From Corynebacterium uropygiale (GTDB taxonomy: Bacteria > Actinomycetota > Actinomycetes > Mycobacteriales > Mycobacteriaceae), in NCBI RefSeq assembly GCF_021568315.1, contig NZ_JAKGSI010000003.1:1-64000 (forward strand): a stretch of 64,000 nt of DNA, written 5' to 3'. A program made the position numbers and the translations under genes. Numbering within the stretch: position 1 is the stretch's first letter; each line of letters opens with the position of its first letter. The notes under the pieces were generated by a model that had not been told where the DNA came from, did not search any database, and saw only the letters and a program-made list of their open reading frames with translations. Of the stretch, positions 47,827 to 56,929 are shown one piece after another.

Positions 47827-48000
47827 ATGGCAGTTCCGAAGCGCCGTATGTCCCGTGCGAACACCCGCACCCGTCGCTCCCAGTGGAAGGCTGACAATGT
47901 CGCCCTCCAGGAAGTGAAGGTGGACGGCCAGACCGTGCGCATCCCGCGCCGTCTGGTGAAGGCCGCCAAGCTCGGCCTCGTCGACGTGGAGCAGTTCTAA
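47827..48000 (+). CDS. rpmF: 50S ribosomal protein L32, zinc-free
   Basis: A 57-residue L32 too short for many ORF lists. It reads [20 protein letters not shown], then [17 protein letters not shown] and [20 protein letters not shown]. The usual four-cysteine zinc ribbon is absent. GGAGGGAGAAACC gives a strong ribosome site. It is the second gene of the rpmE2 transcript. Confidence 0.95.
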   Translation: MAVPKRRMSRANTRTRRSQWKADNVALQEVKVDGQTVRIPRRLVKAAKLGLVDVEQF

Positions 48001-48038
48001 GGCTCCGAGCGGAAGCCCTCGGCTTCGCGCTTACTGAG

Positions 48039-48078
48039 CACCCCGCCCCGGATGCATCCGGGGCGGGGTGTTGTCTTT
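48039..48078 (+). terminator. Terminator after rpmF
   Basis: CACCCCGCCCCGGATG (48039-48054) is followed immediately by its exact complement (48055-48070), a 32-bp perfect palindrome, then TTGTCTTT. A smaller hairpin (CGGAAGCC/GGCTTCG) lies just before it at 48010-48027. Confidence 0.75.
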
Positions 48079-48272
48079 ACTTGTATTTCTTGTGGCCCCG
48101 CAGCCCTCGGAGACGCGAAGTGCGCGGGGGAGCGTGAGAGACGGCTGCCGCCCCCGTGGGGGAGGCGCTTTCTCCGAAGCTCGGCGGTATTTGTGCAGCT
48201 CGAAGCTCGAGGATCCGCAGGATTCACAGTGTCCATCTATATAGCAGCCAGAGAGTCTTCATTGCGATAGCG

Positions 48273-48278
48273 CATAAT
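48273..48278 (+). promoter_or_regulatory. -10 box of mprA
   Basis: CATAAT ends 7 nt before the mprA ATG with no Shine-Dalgarno sequence between, so the operon message is probably leaderless. Confidence 0.5.
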
Positions 48279-48285
48279 AGAGTGC

Positions 48286-48975
48286 ATGAAGGTTTTGGTT
48301 GTCGATGATGAACAAGCAGTCCGCGAATCGCTGCGCCGCTCTCTGAGCTTCAACGGCTATGAGGTTGAGCTTGCCGAAGACGGCGTGGAAGCGCTCAAGG
48401 TGATCTCTCAGCAGCAGCCCGATCTCATCATTCTCGACGTCATGATGCCGAAGATGGACGGGCTCGAGGTATGCCGCACGTTGCGCAGTACCGGCTATGA
48501 CCGCCCCATTCTTATCCTCACCGCGAAGGACGGGGTCTCCGAGCGGGTGGCGGGTCTTGACGCCGGCGCGGATGATTATCTCCCCAAGCCTTTCGCCCTG
48601 GAGGAGCTTCTGGCTCGCGTCCGCTCTCTTCTGCGTCGGGCCGCGGCGGATTCCGTGTCCAACAATAAGGAAGAGCTCGTCTTCGAGGATCTGCGCCTCA
48701 ACCCCGAGACGCGGGACGTCTTCCGCGGTGAGCGGGCCATTAGCCTCACGCGCACGGAGTTCACGCTCCTTGAGCTCCTCATGCAGAACCCGCGCCGCGT
48801 GCTTCCCCGCTCGACGCTGCTGGAGGAGGTCTGGGGTTATGACTTCCCGACCTCCGGCAACGCACTGGAGGTGTACATCGGCTATCTGCGCCGAAAGACC
48901 GAGGCAGATAATGAGCCGCGCCTCATCCACACGGTCCGCGGCGTTGGCTATGTCCTGCGGGAGAACGCTCTGTGA
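48286..48975 (+). CDS. mprA: Response regulator MprA (OmpR family)
   Basis: A 229-residue regulator. The receiver domain has VDDEQAVRE, the phospho-acceptor Asp in [16 protein letters not shown] (about residue 52) and the Lys in [11 protein letters not shown]; the C-terminal winged helix has [20 protein letters not shown] and DVHI-like [26 protein letters not shown]-type ending. It responds to envelope stress with MprB. Position before mprB-pepD-moaB-mscL matches mycobacterial Rv0981. Confidence 0.92.
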   Translation: MKVLVVDDEQAVRESLRRSLSFNGYEVELAEDGVEALKVISQQQPDLIILDVMMPKMDGLEVCRTLRSTGYDRPILILTAKDGVSERVAGLDAGADDYLPKPFALEELLARVRSLLRRAAADSVSNNKEELVFEDLRLNPETRDVFRGERAISLTRTEFTLLELLMQNPRRVLPRSTLLEEVWGYDFPTSGNALEVYIGYLRRKTEADNEPRLIHTVRGVGYVLRENAL

Positions 48976-50516
48976 TCCTGCGGAAAACTCTTCGGGTCCC
49001 TCAACCGTCGGCTGAGGGGCCTTCTGCCGTTCATCCTTCGGTGCGGTGGGCGTCGAGAGCCTCTCTGCGCTGGCGTCTCTCGATGCTGTCGGCGACGATG
49101 GTGGCCATCTCCGTCATCCTGATGACGCTCGTGGCATTCATTACCGTGTACACATCGTTGTCGACGACGGTAGACCGGGACCTTGATGACCGCGCGGACT
49201 CCCTCCTCCAGAAGACGATGGACCCGCTGTTCGTGGCGCGGCTGGGAGATGAGGTCCAGCAGTTCCGGAATTACAACCCGGACACGCGCGTCACGATCTC
49301 GCCGCCCGGCTGGACGGTGTCCGTGGGTGATCCCATCATCTTCCGCTCGCTGAAGAAGGGGCAGGAGGAGAATGGGGCCACGACGTCGATCGAGACGGTG
49401 GGGCGCGAGCGCGTGCTCGTGAAGAGTAATGAGTACGGGGCGCGGGTGGTCCTTGCGCGGGAGATGACGAGCACCCAGCAGATCGTGAGCTCGCTGGCCG
49501 TCGTGCTCATTGCGATTTCTGCGCTCGGCGTGCTCGTCGCGATCGGGGTGGGGATGATCATCGCGAACGCCGGACTGAGACCGCTGGCGCGGCTCCAGCG
49601 CGCGGTGGAGTACGTGACTCGGACGGACAAACTCAAGCCCATCGAGGTCTCCGGGCACGATGAGCTGGCGCTTCTCACCCACAGCTTCAACGACATGATG
49701 GAGGCCCTGCAGCGCTCCCGCACGAGGCAGACGCAGCTCGTGGCCGACGCCGGCCATGAGCTCAAAACCCCGCTCACCTCCATGCGCACCAATATTGAGC
49801 TGCTCATGATGGTGAACCGTTCGGACTCCCCGGCGAGCATTCCGCCGGAGGAGAGGGAGGCGCTCGAGCGCGATGTGCTCGCCCAGATGGAGGAGCTCTC
49901 GACGCTCGTCGGGGACCTCGTGGACCTCGCGCGGGAGGACGCCCCGCAGCAGATGGACATGGACGAGGACATGGCCGAGGTCATGGACACCTCCCTGGAG
50001 CGCGTCCAGCGGCGGCGCCCCGACGTCCACTTTGACGCGCAGATCATCCCGTGGATCGTGCGCGGGGACGGCTTCGCGCTGGGCCGCGCGATGCTTAACC
50101 TCATGGACAATGCGGCCAAGTGGTCGCCGGCTGAGGGCACGGTGCGCATCAGGATGACGCAGGTCGACGAGCGGACCGTCGGAATCACCATTGCTGATGA
50201 GGGTCCGGGCATCCCGCCGGAGGATCGGGAGCGGGTCTTTGAACGCTTCTATCGCTCGGCGGAGTCGCGTTCGATGCCGGGCTCTGGTCTGGGACTTGCC
50301 ATCGTGCGGCAGGTCATTGAGCGGCACGGCGGTTCGATCGTTGCGGATGAGGCGCCTAGCGGCGGCGCGCTCATGCGGGTAACCTTGCCAGGACATCCGT
50401 GGGAGGAGACGTCGGGGGCCGCGGATCCCCACGAGACCCCGGCGCCTCCGCCCGAGGACGGCGCGCAGCGCCGCAAGGCTTTCGCCGAGCGCTGGCTAAA
50501 GAGGAAGTCCGACTAG
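48972..50516 (+). CDS. mprB: Sensor histidine kinase MprB
   Basis: A 514-residue kinase. Two transmembrane helices (about residues 35-60 and 175-200) bracket an extracytoplasmic sensor loop of some 115 residues; then a HAMP linker, the H-box [20 protein letters not shown], the N-box [11 protein letters not shown] and the G-boxes [19 protein letters not shown] and [12 protein letters not shown]. It phosphorylates MprA. The GTG at 48972 overlaps the mprA TGA by 4 nt. The tail is Pro-rich and basic. Confidence 0.92.
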   Translation: MILRKTLRVPQPSAEGPSAVHPSVRWASRASLRWRLSMLSATMVAISVILMTLVAFITVYTSLSTTVDRDLDDRADSLLQKTMDPLFVARLGDEVQQFRNYNPDTRVTISPPGWTVSVGDPIIFRSLKKGQEENGATTSIETVGRERVLVKSNEYGARVVLAREMTSTQQIVSSLAVVLIAISALGVLVAIGVGMIIANAGLRPLARLQRAVEYVTRTDKLKPIEVSGHDELALLTHSFNDMMEALQRSRTRQTQLVADAGHELKTPLTSMRTNIELLMMVNRSDSPASIPPEEREALERDVLAQMEELSTLVGDLVDLAREDAPQQMDMDEDMAEVMDTSLERVQRRRPDVHFDAQIIPWIVRGDGFALGRAMLNLMDNAAKWSPAEGTVRIRMTQVDERTVGITIADEGPGIPPEDRERVFERFYRSAESRSMPGSGLGLAIVRQVIERHGGSIVADEAPSGGALMRVTLPGHPWEETSGAADPHETPAPPPEDGAQRRKAFAERWLKRKSD

Positions 50517-50592
50517 CCGCACGCTGTCGGAGGAACACCCGCACGGGCATCCAGAAAACGCACAGGAAGTGTCCGGAGGATCGTCAGTGAGG

Positions 50593-50610
50593 GTGCAGAG
50601 TGAGTGCAGA
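50593..50610 (+). repeat. Direct repeat upstream of pepD, possible MprA box
   Basis: GTGCAGA occurs at 50593-50599 and 50604-50610, start to start 11 bp, one helical turn. OmpR-family regulators bind such tandem repeats, and pepD orthologues are MprA targets. Confidence 0.35.
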
Positions 50611-50633
50611 TAGAGGAGCCACACTAGAACACC

Positions 50634-51842
50634 ATGAGCGACATGAATGGACAGACACCAGATCCGCGGTGGAGCATGGGGGGAACCCAGCCGGGCTATC
50701 CCTACCCCGGGCAGCCGGACATGAGTGATGGGCAGACAGCAGGCCTGATGGCGGCAGGGCAGCCCGAGCCGCGCCGGGAGCGGAAGAAGGTGGGCCTGGG
50801 CACCGCGTTGGCGCTCATGCTGGTGGGATCCATCGTCACCGGCTCCGTCGTGGGTGTGACGGTGTCGGCCATGCAGGATTCCTCCACCAACGTGTCCAAC
50901 TCCCTCGAGCAGCCGAGCGCCCAGACCGTCAACCAGGTGGATCAGCCTGGATCCGTGGAGAACGTCGCTCAGGCGGTGCTCCCCGCGGTGGTGAGCATCC
51001 GCACCCCGCAGGCTGAGGGCTCGGGCTCGATCATCTCCTCGGACGGGCTCGTTCTCACGAACCACCACGTGGCCGCGCCGGGGGAGCGCAGCGGGCTCCA
51101 GGTGACGCTCAACGATGGCTCGACGCACCGGGCCGACTTCGTGGCCTCCGATGCCGCCACGGACATCGCCGTCATCAAAATCCGGAACGTCTCCGATTTG
51201 CCCACGCTGCAGTTTGGTGACTCGACGACACTCTCCGTGGGGCAGCAGGTGGTGGCCGTCGGCGCGCCGCTGGGTTTGAGCTCGACGGTTACCTCGGGCA
51301 TCGTCTCCGCAATGAACAGGCCTGTCCGGGCCTCGCAGGAGGGGGGAGAGTCCTCGCTCATTGACGCGGTCCAGACGGATGCGGCGATCAACCCGGGGAA
51401 CTCCGGCGGGCCGCTCGTCGATATGCAGGGCCACCTCGTGGGCATGAACTCCATGATCGCCTCCCTGTCCCAGGGCAGCGGTGAGGAGGCCGGCTCGATC
51501 GGCCTGGGCTTTGCGATTCCCTCGAACTTTGCGAAGCGCGTGGCCGATCAGCTGGTGAACACCGGGAAAGCTGAGCAGCCGAAGCTGGAGGCCACGGTCC
51601 TCTTCAACCAGGAGGGTAATGGTGCGCTCATCCGGGATGTGATTCCCGGCGGTGCGGCAGACAAGGCGGGGCTGAAGCCCGGTGACGTCGTCACCAAGCT
51701 GGGGGATCGGCGCATCGACTCTGCGGATTCGCTCATCGCGGCGGTGCGCTCCCACGAGTTCGGGGAGACCGTCCAGCTGACTGTCACCGACTCCCAGGGA
51801 AATAACGAGAGAACGGTGGAGGCAACGCTCTCGAGCGAGTAA
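50634..51842 (+). CDS. pepD: HtrA-type envelope serine protease with PDZ domain
   Basis: A 402-residue protease. A Pro/Gly-rich cytoplasmic N-terminus, one transmembrane helix (about residues 58-80), a trypsin-like domain with His in LTNHHVAAPG, Asp in DAATDIAVIKI and Ser in NPGNSGGPLVD, and a C-terminal PDZ domain (GALIRDVIPGGAADKAGLKP). It degrades misfolded envelope proteins and feeds back on MprAB in mycobacteria. GAGGAG is 15 nt before the ATG, a loose fit. Confidence 0.92.
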   Translation: MSDMNGQTPDPRWSMGGTQPGYPYPGQPDMSDGQTAGLMAAGQPEPRRERKKVGLGTALALMLVGSIVTGSVVGVTVSAMQDSSTNVSNSLEQPSAQTVNQVDQPGSVENVAQAVLPAVVSIRTPQAEGSGSIISSDGLVLTNHHVAAPGERSGLQVTLNDGSTHRADFVASDAATDIAVIKIRNVSDLPTLQFGDSTTLSVGQQVVAVGAPLGLSSTVTSGIVSAMNRPVRASQEGGESSLIDAVQTDAAINPGNSGGPLVDMQGHLVGMNSMIASLSQGSGEEAGSIGLGFAIPSNFAKRVADQLVNTGKAEQPKLEATVLFNQEGNGALIRDVIPGGAADKAGLKPGDVVTKLGDRRIDSADSLIAAVRSHEFGETVQLTVTDSQGNNERTVEATLSSE

Positions 51843-51913
51843 GTTATGGAGCACAGCGGCGCCCGCCTGGAGGTGGGCGCCGAGCCCCATCACTCAGTAC
51901 GAAGGACCGCCTT

Positions 51914-52468
51914 ATGGACCACGCCCCCTCGCATCACGATGACCTGTTGGACGTGACTGAGCCTGATGTTGCGGACCTCCTCGCTGATGAGCAGGAGGGG
52001 GGAGCGCCGGCACGTCGGCGGGCTCTCGTCGTCCTCATCAACGATCACCCCGATGCGGGGGACCCCGGCCTCGAGCGCCTCATCGCGGACGTGCTGGCGG
52101 AGGAGAACTTCCTGGTCGGGGGCGTGGTACAGGTGGAGTCCGAGGAAGGACGTATTCGCGAGGCGATCGAGACGGCCGTCGTCGGGGGAGTGGACGTGGT
52201 CCTCACCATCGGGGGAACGGGTGTTGGGCCGCGCGATGTGGCTCCGGAGGCGACGAGGAGCGTCATTGATCGCGATATCCCCGGCATCGCCGAGGCCATG
52301 CGGAGGGCAGGCTTGGGGGCCCAGGCCCTCGACGCGATGACCTCCCGCGGGGTCGCCGGGATCTCGGGCTCGACCGTGGTGGTCAACGTCGCGGGAAGCC
52401 GCGCGGCGGTGCGCTGCAGCCTCGCGGCGAGCGCCCCGCTCATCCACTATGTGGTGGAACAGCTCTAA
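51914..52468 (+). CDS. moaB: MoaB/Mog-family protein (MoaB2-like)
   Basis: A 184-residue MoCF-domain protein. DVVLTIGGTGVGPRDVAPEA and SVIDRDIPGIAEAMR are the molybdopterin-binding strands; AGISGSTVVVNVAGSRAAV closes the fold. The N-terminal 35 residues are acidic and extra. It lies between pepD and mscL as in M. tuberculosis (Rv0984), far from any molybdenum cofactor pathway gene in this window, so it may have a non-enzymatic role in the envelope-stress locus (inference). Confidence 0.85.
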   Translation: MDHAPSHHDDLLDVTEPDVADLLADEQEGGAPARRRALVVLINDHPDAGDPGLERLIADVLAEENFLVGGVVQVESEEGRIREAIETAVVGGVDVVLTIGGTGVGPRDVAPEATRSVIDRDIPGIAEAMRRAGLGAQALDAMTSRGVAGISGSTVVVNVAGSRAAVRCSLAASAPLIHYVVEQL

Positions 52469-52509
52469 GAAGAACTCTCAGCCAGAGGCAGAAAGAAGCA
52501 CGCACCAGA

Positions 52510-52755
52510 ATGAGCGAGCAGGACGAAGACCAGCCGAAGGATCAGCCGCAGCGGCGTCAGCGTCGCCGTGCCCAGCGACGAAGCTCGGCATCGGATTATG
52601 ATCGCTCCGCTGACCGCCCCACCCGTGCCTTCCACAGCGAGGGCGGGGCAGCAGACGAGGGACGCCAGGTGTTCCTCGAGGATGAGGACCCGTCGGACGG
52701 TCTCAGCCGCGAAGAACAGTGGCGTGAGGAGCGGCCCCCGCACTATGGGGGCTAG
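52510..52755 (+). CDS. Small charged protein, hypothetical
   Basis: An 81-residue hydrophilic protein with a basic block (QPQRRQRRRAQRRSS) followed by an acidic one (VFLEDEDPSDGLSREEQW). It is likely disordered and possibly binds nucleic acid. It follows moaB by 41 bp and its stop overlaps the mscL stop by 4 nt in convergent orientation. I know no function. Confidence 0.55.
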   Translation: MSEQDEDQPKDQPQRRQRRRAQRRSSASDYDRSADRPTRAFHSEGGAADEGRQVFLEDEDPSDGLSREEQWREERPPHYGG

Positions 52756-53273
52756 TGGGAGGGAGCGGAGGAGCCGTCTGCCTTGTGCCCGGGCTGTCCG
52801 ATTGTGCTCTCGGGGGAGAGGGCGGCGACTCCCTCCGCCACGTGAGGCGTAGCGCTGAGGGTTGCGCGTTTCTGCTCGAGGAGCAGGTCGCGGATCTCTT
52901 CAAGAAGGTGCGCTTCCAGGGAGGCCGAGTCCTCTTCCTCCTTCTTCTCCTTGATGCCGTGGCGCCGCTTTTGCAGCTCGGAGAGCTTGTTCATCGGCAC
53001 AATAAGGATGAAGTACACCACCGCGGAGATGATGAGGAAGTTGAGCACTGCGGTGATGACGGCGCCAAAGTTAATGAAGGTGTTGGGGTTGCTCGGGATG
53101 ATCTGAATACCAAATCCGGGCACCTCCGCCCCGCCCACGGAGGCGATGAGCGGATTGATGAGATTATTCGTCACCGCGGTGACGATCGCCGTGAAGGCCG
53201 AGCCAATGACCACCGCCACAGCGAGCTCAACGACATTGCCGCGAAGAATGAATTCTTTGAAACCTTGGAGCAT
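52752..53273 (-). CDS. mscL: Large-conductance mechanosensitive channel
   Basis: A 173-residue channel subunit. The N-terminal GFKEFILRGNVVELAVAVVI is the conserved TM1 with the gate region, NNLINPLIA follows, and the second helix lies near residues 70-92; the C-terminal bundle (MNKLSELQKRRHGIKEKKEE) is extended by about 40 residues compared with E. coli. It opens under hypo-osmotic shock. A TAGAAT box ends 8 nt before the ATG (53282-53287), suggesting a leaderless message. Confidence 0.93.
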   Translation of the reverse strand: MLQGFKEFILRGNVVELAVAVVIGSAFTAIVTAVTNNLINPLIASVGGAEVPGFGIQIIPSNPNTFINFGAVITAVLNFLIISAVVYFILIVPMNKLSELQKRRHGIKEKKEEEDSASLEAHLLEEIRDLLLEQKRATLSATPHVAEGVAALSPESTIGQPGHKADGSSAPSH

Positions 53274-53298
53274 GTGCCCGCATTCTAGCCTCGGGTTT

Positions 53299-54033
53299 CT
53301 AGCCCCGGGCTCTCGCCCCAGTCACCACCACCGCCAGCGGGGAGCGAAGCGCCGCGGCGGCGACGGCCTGCGCCTGGACCTCGTCGAGGGCGAGGAGAAT
53401 GCTCGCTGATTCCTCCCCACCCGGTACGGTCACTACACGAGCCCCTTCTGCCACGACCTCTGGTGTGGCCTCGTCTTCTTTCGCCGTCACGACGCTCACC
53501 GTGTCCCCCGGAACCAGCAGCGGGGAGAGCTCCGGGTCGGCGAGCCGCAGCGGCACCATCGTTCCGCCGGGATGAAGCGAATTGATGAGCTCAGGCCCCA
53601 CGAGGTGCCCGTGGTGGAGGACCTGGCCGGCGCGTCCCTCTGCTGCGAGGATGGACCCGCTGGCCTTCTCTCGCTCCTCCGGCCCCAAAGCCCCGGCGGG
53701 CTGGGAACTGAGGGCCCGCGGGGCGAGGGTGAGGTCGGTGTCCTGCAGGGCGGTCCCGGCGGGAACATCGCGGGTGAGGACGAGGACCTCGGGATCCCGG
53801 TGGCGGAGACTCGCGGCCACACCGAGCGCGGCGAGGATGCAGAGCAGCGTGGCGAGGCCCCGGCGGATGATCATGCTGCGGCGCCAGCCGGGGGTGTTCC
53901 ACCACCGGGCGGAGCGCTGGGTGAAAGGTGAGGACGGCACACGAGGTTGGACCGGGCGGGACCAGGAGTGGTTCCCCGCCGTCGGAAAGGCGCCGGAAGC
54001 GACGCCGGAAGCGACGCCGCCAGCGCCGCCCAC
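53299..54033 (-). CDS. SAF-domain membrane protein (CpaB/RcpC-like)
   Basis: A 244-residue protein with a disordered N-terminus, one helix (about residues 57-76, after WWNTPGWRRSMIIRR) and an extracytoplasmic SAF domain: VLTRDVPAGTALQDTDLTL and a later VPGDTVSVV. The SAF fold occurs in pilus assembly and sugar-binding proteins; no pilus genes are present here. Its GTG start abuts the FTCL stop (TGA then GTG), so the two genes are coupled. The repeated GGAAGCGACGCC near 53996-54017 encodes ASGVASG-type residues. Confidence 0.7.
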   Translation of the reverse strand: MGGAGGVASGVASGAFPTAGNHSWSRPVQPRVPSSPFTQRSARWWNTPGWRRSMIIRRGLATLLCILAALGVAASLRHRDPEVLVLTRDVPAGTALQDTDLTLAPRALSSQPAGALGPEEREKASGSILAAEGRAGQVLHHGHLVGPELINSLHPGGTMVPLRLADPELSPLLVPGDTVSVVTAKEDEATPEVVAEGARVVTVPGGEESASILLALDEVQAQAVAAAALRSPLAVVVTGARARG

Positions 54034-54627
54034 TCAGCGCGGGCTCACGGGCCCCTCGGCGGTGAGGATGAGGTCAACGGGCTGATCGTGCGGCTCGATG
54101 GGGACGTCCTCGCGGATCTCTCCGGGGTGGAGGAGGGCGATGACCTTCGGGGGATTCGGGTGACGCCGCAGCTCAGCGAGGGCGCGGTCATAGTAGCCGG
54201 CCCCCTGGCCCATACGCACGCCGGAGGGGTGGCAGGCCAGGGCGGGGATGAGGATGAGGGGGCAGTCGAGGAGCCTGCGGGTGGGCTCGCGCGGGCCGGC
54301 GGGTTCGCTGATCCCCAGGGCGCCCGGCCGCATGGCGTCCGCGCCCTGATAAGCCGTCCAGTTGAGGACGCCACCGGGGAGGGAGATGGGGAGCCACACC
54401 GTCGGCACGGTGCGGTGGAGATTTTCGACGAGGTCCGGGCCGCCGGGTTCTCCGGGGAGGGGACAGTAGGCGGCAATGGATGTGGGGGACGTGGCGTCGA
54501 GAACCTGGCGGATGTGGGTGAGAAGCTGCGCGTTGAGGTGGCGCAGGTGCTCGTCGTCGTGGGCGAGGGCTGCTCGCTCGGTGCGGTACTGGGAGCGGCG
54601 GCGGTGTTTCTCCTCTGCGGTGACCAT
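54034..54627 (-). CDS. 5-formyltetrahydrofolate cyclo-ligase
   Basis: A 197-residue enzyme that recycles 5-formyl-THF to methenyl-THF. KHRRRSQYRTERAAL near the start contacts ATP, and GVRMGQGAGYYDRALAEL is the signature motif. The start at 54627 gives MVTAEEKHRRR; a TATTCT box ends 7 nt before it. Divergent from galU, as in M. tuberculosis (Rv0992c/galU). Confidence 0.88.
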   Translation of the reverse strand: MVTAEEKHRRRSQYRTERAALAHDDEHLRHLNAQLLTHIRQVLDATSPTSIAAYCPLPGEPGGPDLVENLHRTVPTVWLPISLPGGVLNWTAYQGADAMRPGALGISEPAGPREPTRRLLDCPLILIPALACHPSGVRMGQGAGYYDRALAELRRHPNPPKVIALLHPGEIREDVPIEPHDQPVDLILTAEGPVSPR

Positions 54628-54634
54628 GCCGCCC

Positions 54635-54705
54635 AGAATAGTGGCGCATGTCCCGAAACCACCCCGCCATGTCTTCGGGGTCACGCCGAGGGCGGCAGGT
54701 AGGCT
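54635..54705. promoter_or_regulatory. Divergent -10 boxes for FTCL and galU
   Basis: TATTCT on the minus strand (54635-54640) and TAGGCT on the plus strand (54700-54705) each end 7 nt before the respective start codon. Neither gene has a Shine-Dalgarno sequence, so both messages look leaderless. Confidence 0.45.
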
Positions 54706-54712
54706 ATTGTGC

Positions 54713-55639
54713 ATGACTCAGGCAGGGAGCAATGGCGTGCGGACCGTAGTGGTCCCCGCGGCCGGGATGGGAACGCGTTTCCTTCCGGCGACGAAGACGG
54801 TGCCCAAAGAGCTTCTCCCCGTGGTGGATACGCCCGGGATTGAGCTCATCGCGGAGGAGGCGGCGCAGGCGGGGGCTCAGCGCCTCGCGGTGATTACCGC
54901 TCCGCGGAAGCAGGAGATCATGGAGTATTTCCGCAACTTCCCGGAGCTCGAGCACACGTTGGAGGAACGCGGCCGCACGGAGCAGCTCAACAAGGTGCGC
55001 CATGCCGCTGAGCTCATTCGTCCCGTCGCTATTGAGCAGGACGAGCCCCTAGGGCTCGGGCATGCCGTCGGCCTCGCGGAGGGGGCGCTGGAGGATGACG
55101 AAGAGTTCTTTGGCGTCATGCTTCCCGATGACCTCGTGCTGCCGGTAGGGGTCATGGAGCGGATGGCCGAGGTGCGCGCGCAGTACGGCGGCTCGGTGCT
55201 CTGCGCCTTCGAGGTCCCCGAGGATGAGGTGAGCAATTACGGAGTCTTCGACGTCGAGGAGCCGGAGGAGGGCTGCCCCGCCGATGTGCGCCGCGTGCGC
55301 GGCATGGTGGAGAAGCCCGAGGCGGAGGAGGCGCCGTCGACGTTTGTCGCGACGGGCCGCTACCTACTGGATCGCGCCATCTTTGACGCGCTGCGGCGGA
55401 TCACACCCGGTAAGGGCGGGGAGCTGCAGCTGACGGACGCGATTGAGCTTCTCATCACGGAGGGACACCCGGTCCACATTGTGATCCATGAGGGGAAGCG
55501 GCATGACCTCGGGAATCCCGGCGGGTATATTCCTGCCTGTGTGGATTTCGGGCTGAGCCATCCTACGTATGGCCCGCACCTGCGGCGCACGTTGCATCGG
55601 ATTTTGGCTGAGCATGAGGTCGAGGATTCTCAAGACTAA
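54713..55639 (+). CDS. galU: UTP--glucose-1-phosphate uridylyltransferase
   Basis: A 308-residue nucleotidyltransferase making UDP-glucose for wall polymers and trehalose. VVVPAAGMGTRFLPATKTVP with the catalytic Lys region, PKELLPVVDTPGIELIAEEA and GLGHAVGLAEGAL match the family; VMLPDDLVL binds the metal, and EGKRHDLGNPGGYIPA closes it. The start is the ATG with a -10 box 7 nt upstream. Confidence 0.94.
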   Translation: MTQAGSNGVRTVVVPAAGMGTRFLPATKTVPKELLPVVDTPGIELIAEEAAQAGAQRLAVITAPRKQEIMEYFRNFPELEHTLEERGRTEQLNKVRHAAELIRPVAIEQDEPLGLGHAVGLAEGALEDDEEFFGVMLPDDLVLPVGVMERMAEVRAQYGGSVLCAFEVPEDEVSNYGVFDVEEPEEGCPADVRRVRGMVEKPEAEEAPSTFVATGRYLLDRAIFDALRRITPGKGGELQLTDAIELLITEGHPVHIVIHEGKRHDLGNPGGYIPACVDFGLSHPTYGPHLRRTLHRILAEHEVEDSQD

Positions 55640-55675
55640 GACAGACCTCGTGGGAAGGGAGAAGTGAGGCCAGTC

Positions 55676-56929
55676 GTGCGTTCCGTGGAAGATCAACTCG
55701 CTCGCGTGACCGACGCCGCCGTCACTCCGGAGCCTGTGCGCATCGCGATCGCCGATGCCCTTGGCCTCATGTGCGCCGAAGAAGTCCAGGCCACGGAGCC
55801 GCTGCCCGGATTTGCCCAGGCTGTGGTGGATGGCTATGCGGTGCGCGCCGTCGACGTCGGTGGGGAACGGGGCCTCGGGCGAGTCGCCGCTGCGCCGGAG
55901 GCCTCCCTCCCCGTGGTGGGTGAGGTCATGGCCGGGTCCCAGCGCCCGCTGCGACTCCAGCCGAAACAAGCGGTGCGCGTCCACACTGGGGCGCCGCTGC
56001 CGACGCTCGCCGACGCCGTCCTTCCCCTCGAGTGGAGCGATCGCGGCCGCAAGCGAGTCGTGGCGGAGCGCCCGGTCCGCTCGGGAGACTTTGTTCGACG
56101 GCAGGGGGCCGACATCCAGCCCGGCGACATTGCCGTCAGCGCGGGCGCCGTCCTGGGGCCAGCGCAGATTGGCCTGCTGGCTGCGGTGGGGCATTCGAAG
56201 GTCCTCGTCTACCCGAAGCCGCGGCTCTCGGTGATTTCTCTGGGGCGCGAGCTCGTCGATATTGACCGTGACCCTGGTCTGGGGCAGGTCTATGACGTGA
56301 ACTCCTATTCCCTCGCCGCAGCGGGGAGGGAAGCGGGCGCGGATGTCCACCGCTATGGCATCGCGGTGGGGGAGCCTCGCCGGCTGCGGGACATCATCGA
56401 GGCCCAGCTCATGCGCAACGAGATCATTGTGATTTCTGGGGCCGTTGGCGGCGCCGGGGGCGAGGAGCTGCGCCGGATCCTCAAGGACTTGGGCGGCGTG
56501 GACACCACCCGTGTGGCCATGCACCCGGGCTCGATCCAGGGCTTCGGGGTCCTCGGCGACAACGAGGTGCCGGTTTTCCTGCTGCCCTCCAACCCGGTGT
56601 CTGCGCTCGTGGTCTTTGAGGTCTTCGTGCGCCCGCTCATCCGGCTCTGCCTGGGCAAGCGCAACGCGAACCGCCGCGTCGTGCGGGCGCGGGCCCTCAA
56701 TCACGTGCGTTCGCGCGCTGGGCGCCGAGGCTTCGTCCGCGCCCGCCTCATGCGCGACGCTGAGACGCAGGACTACCTCGTGGAGGGCCTCGGCGGGGCG
56801 ACGGGCGCTCCGGCCCACCTCCTCGCCGGGCTGTCTGAGGCCAACGCCATGATCCGGATCCCGGAGGATGCCACGGAAGTGCGCCCCGGGGACGTGGTGG
56901 ACGTGCTCTTCCTCGCGCAAAGTAGCTAA
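55676..56929 (+). CDS. glp: Gephyrin/MoeA-like protein, probable division protein Glp
   Basis: A 417-residue MoeA-fold protein. PLPGFAQAVVDGYAVRAVDV keeps the first catalytic Asp, and LPSNPVSALVVFEVFVRPL is normal, but the central MoeA motif SGGVSVGxxD reads SGAVGGAGGEEL, so the metal-binding Asp is replaced by Glu and the glycine-serine loop is altered. In C. glutamicum a MoeA homologue at a locus of this kind, Glp, binds FtsZ and a membrane receptor instead of acting only in cofactor synthesis. GTG 55676 has GAGG 6 nt upstream and gives the family-like VRSVEDQLARV; GTG 55664 is an alternative. Confidence 0.75.
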   Translation: MRSVEDQLARVTDAAVTPEPVRIAIADALGLMCAEEVQATEPLPGFAQAVVDGYAVRAVDVGGERGLGRVAAAPEASLPVVGEVMAGSQRPLRLQPKQAVRVHTGAPLPTLADAVLPLEWSDRGRKRVVAERPVRSGDFVRRQGADIQPGDIAVSAGAVLGPAQIGLLAAVGHSKVLVYPKPRLSVISLGRELVDIDRDPGLGQVYDVNSYSLAAAGREAGADVHRYGIAVGEPRRLRDIIEAQLMRNEIIVISGAVGGAGGEELRRILKDLGGVDTTRVAMHPGSIQGFGVLGDNEVPVFLLPSNPVSALVVFEVFVRPLIRLCLGKRNANRRVVRARALNHVRSRAGRRGFVRARLMRDAETQDYLVEGLGGATGAPAHLLAGLSEANAMIRIPEDATEVRPGDVVDVLFLAQSS

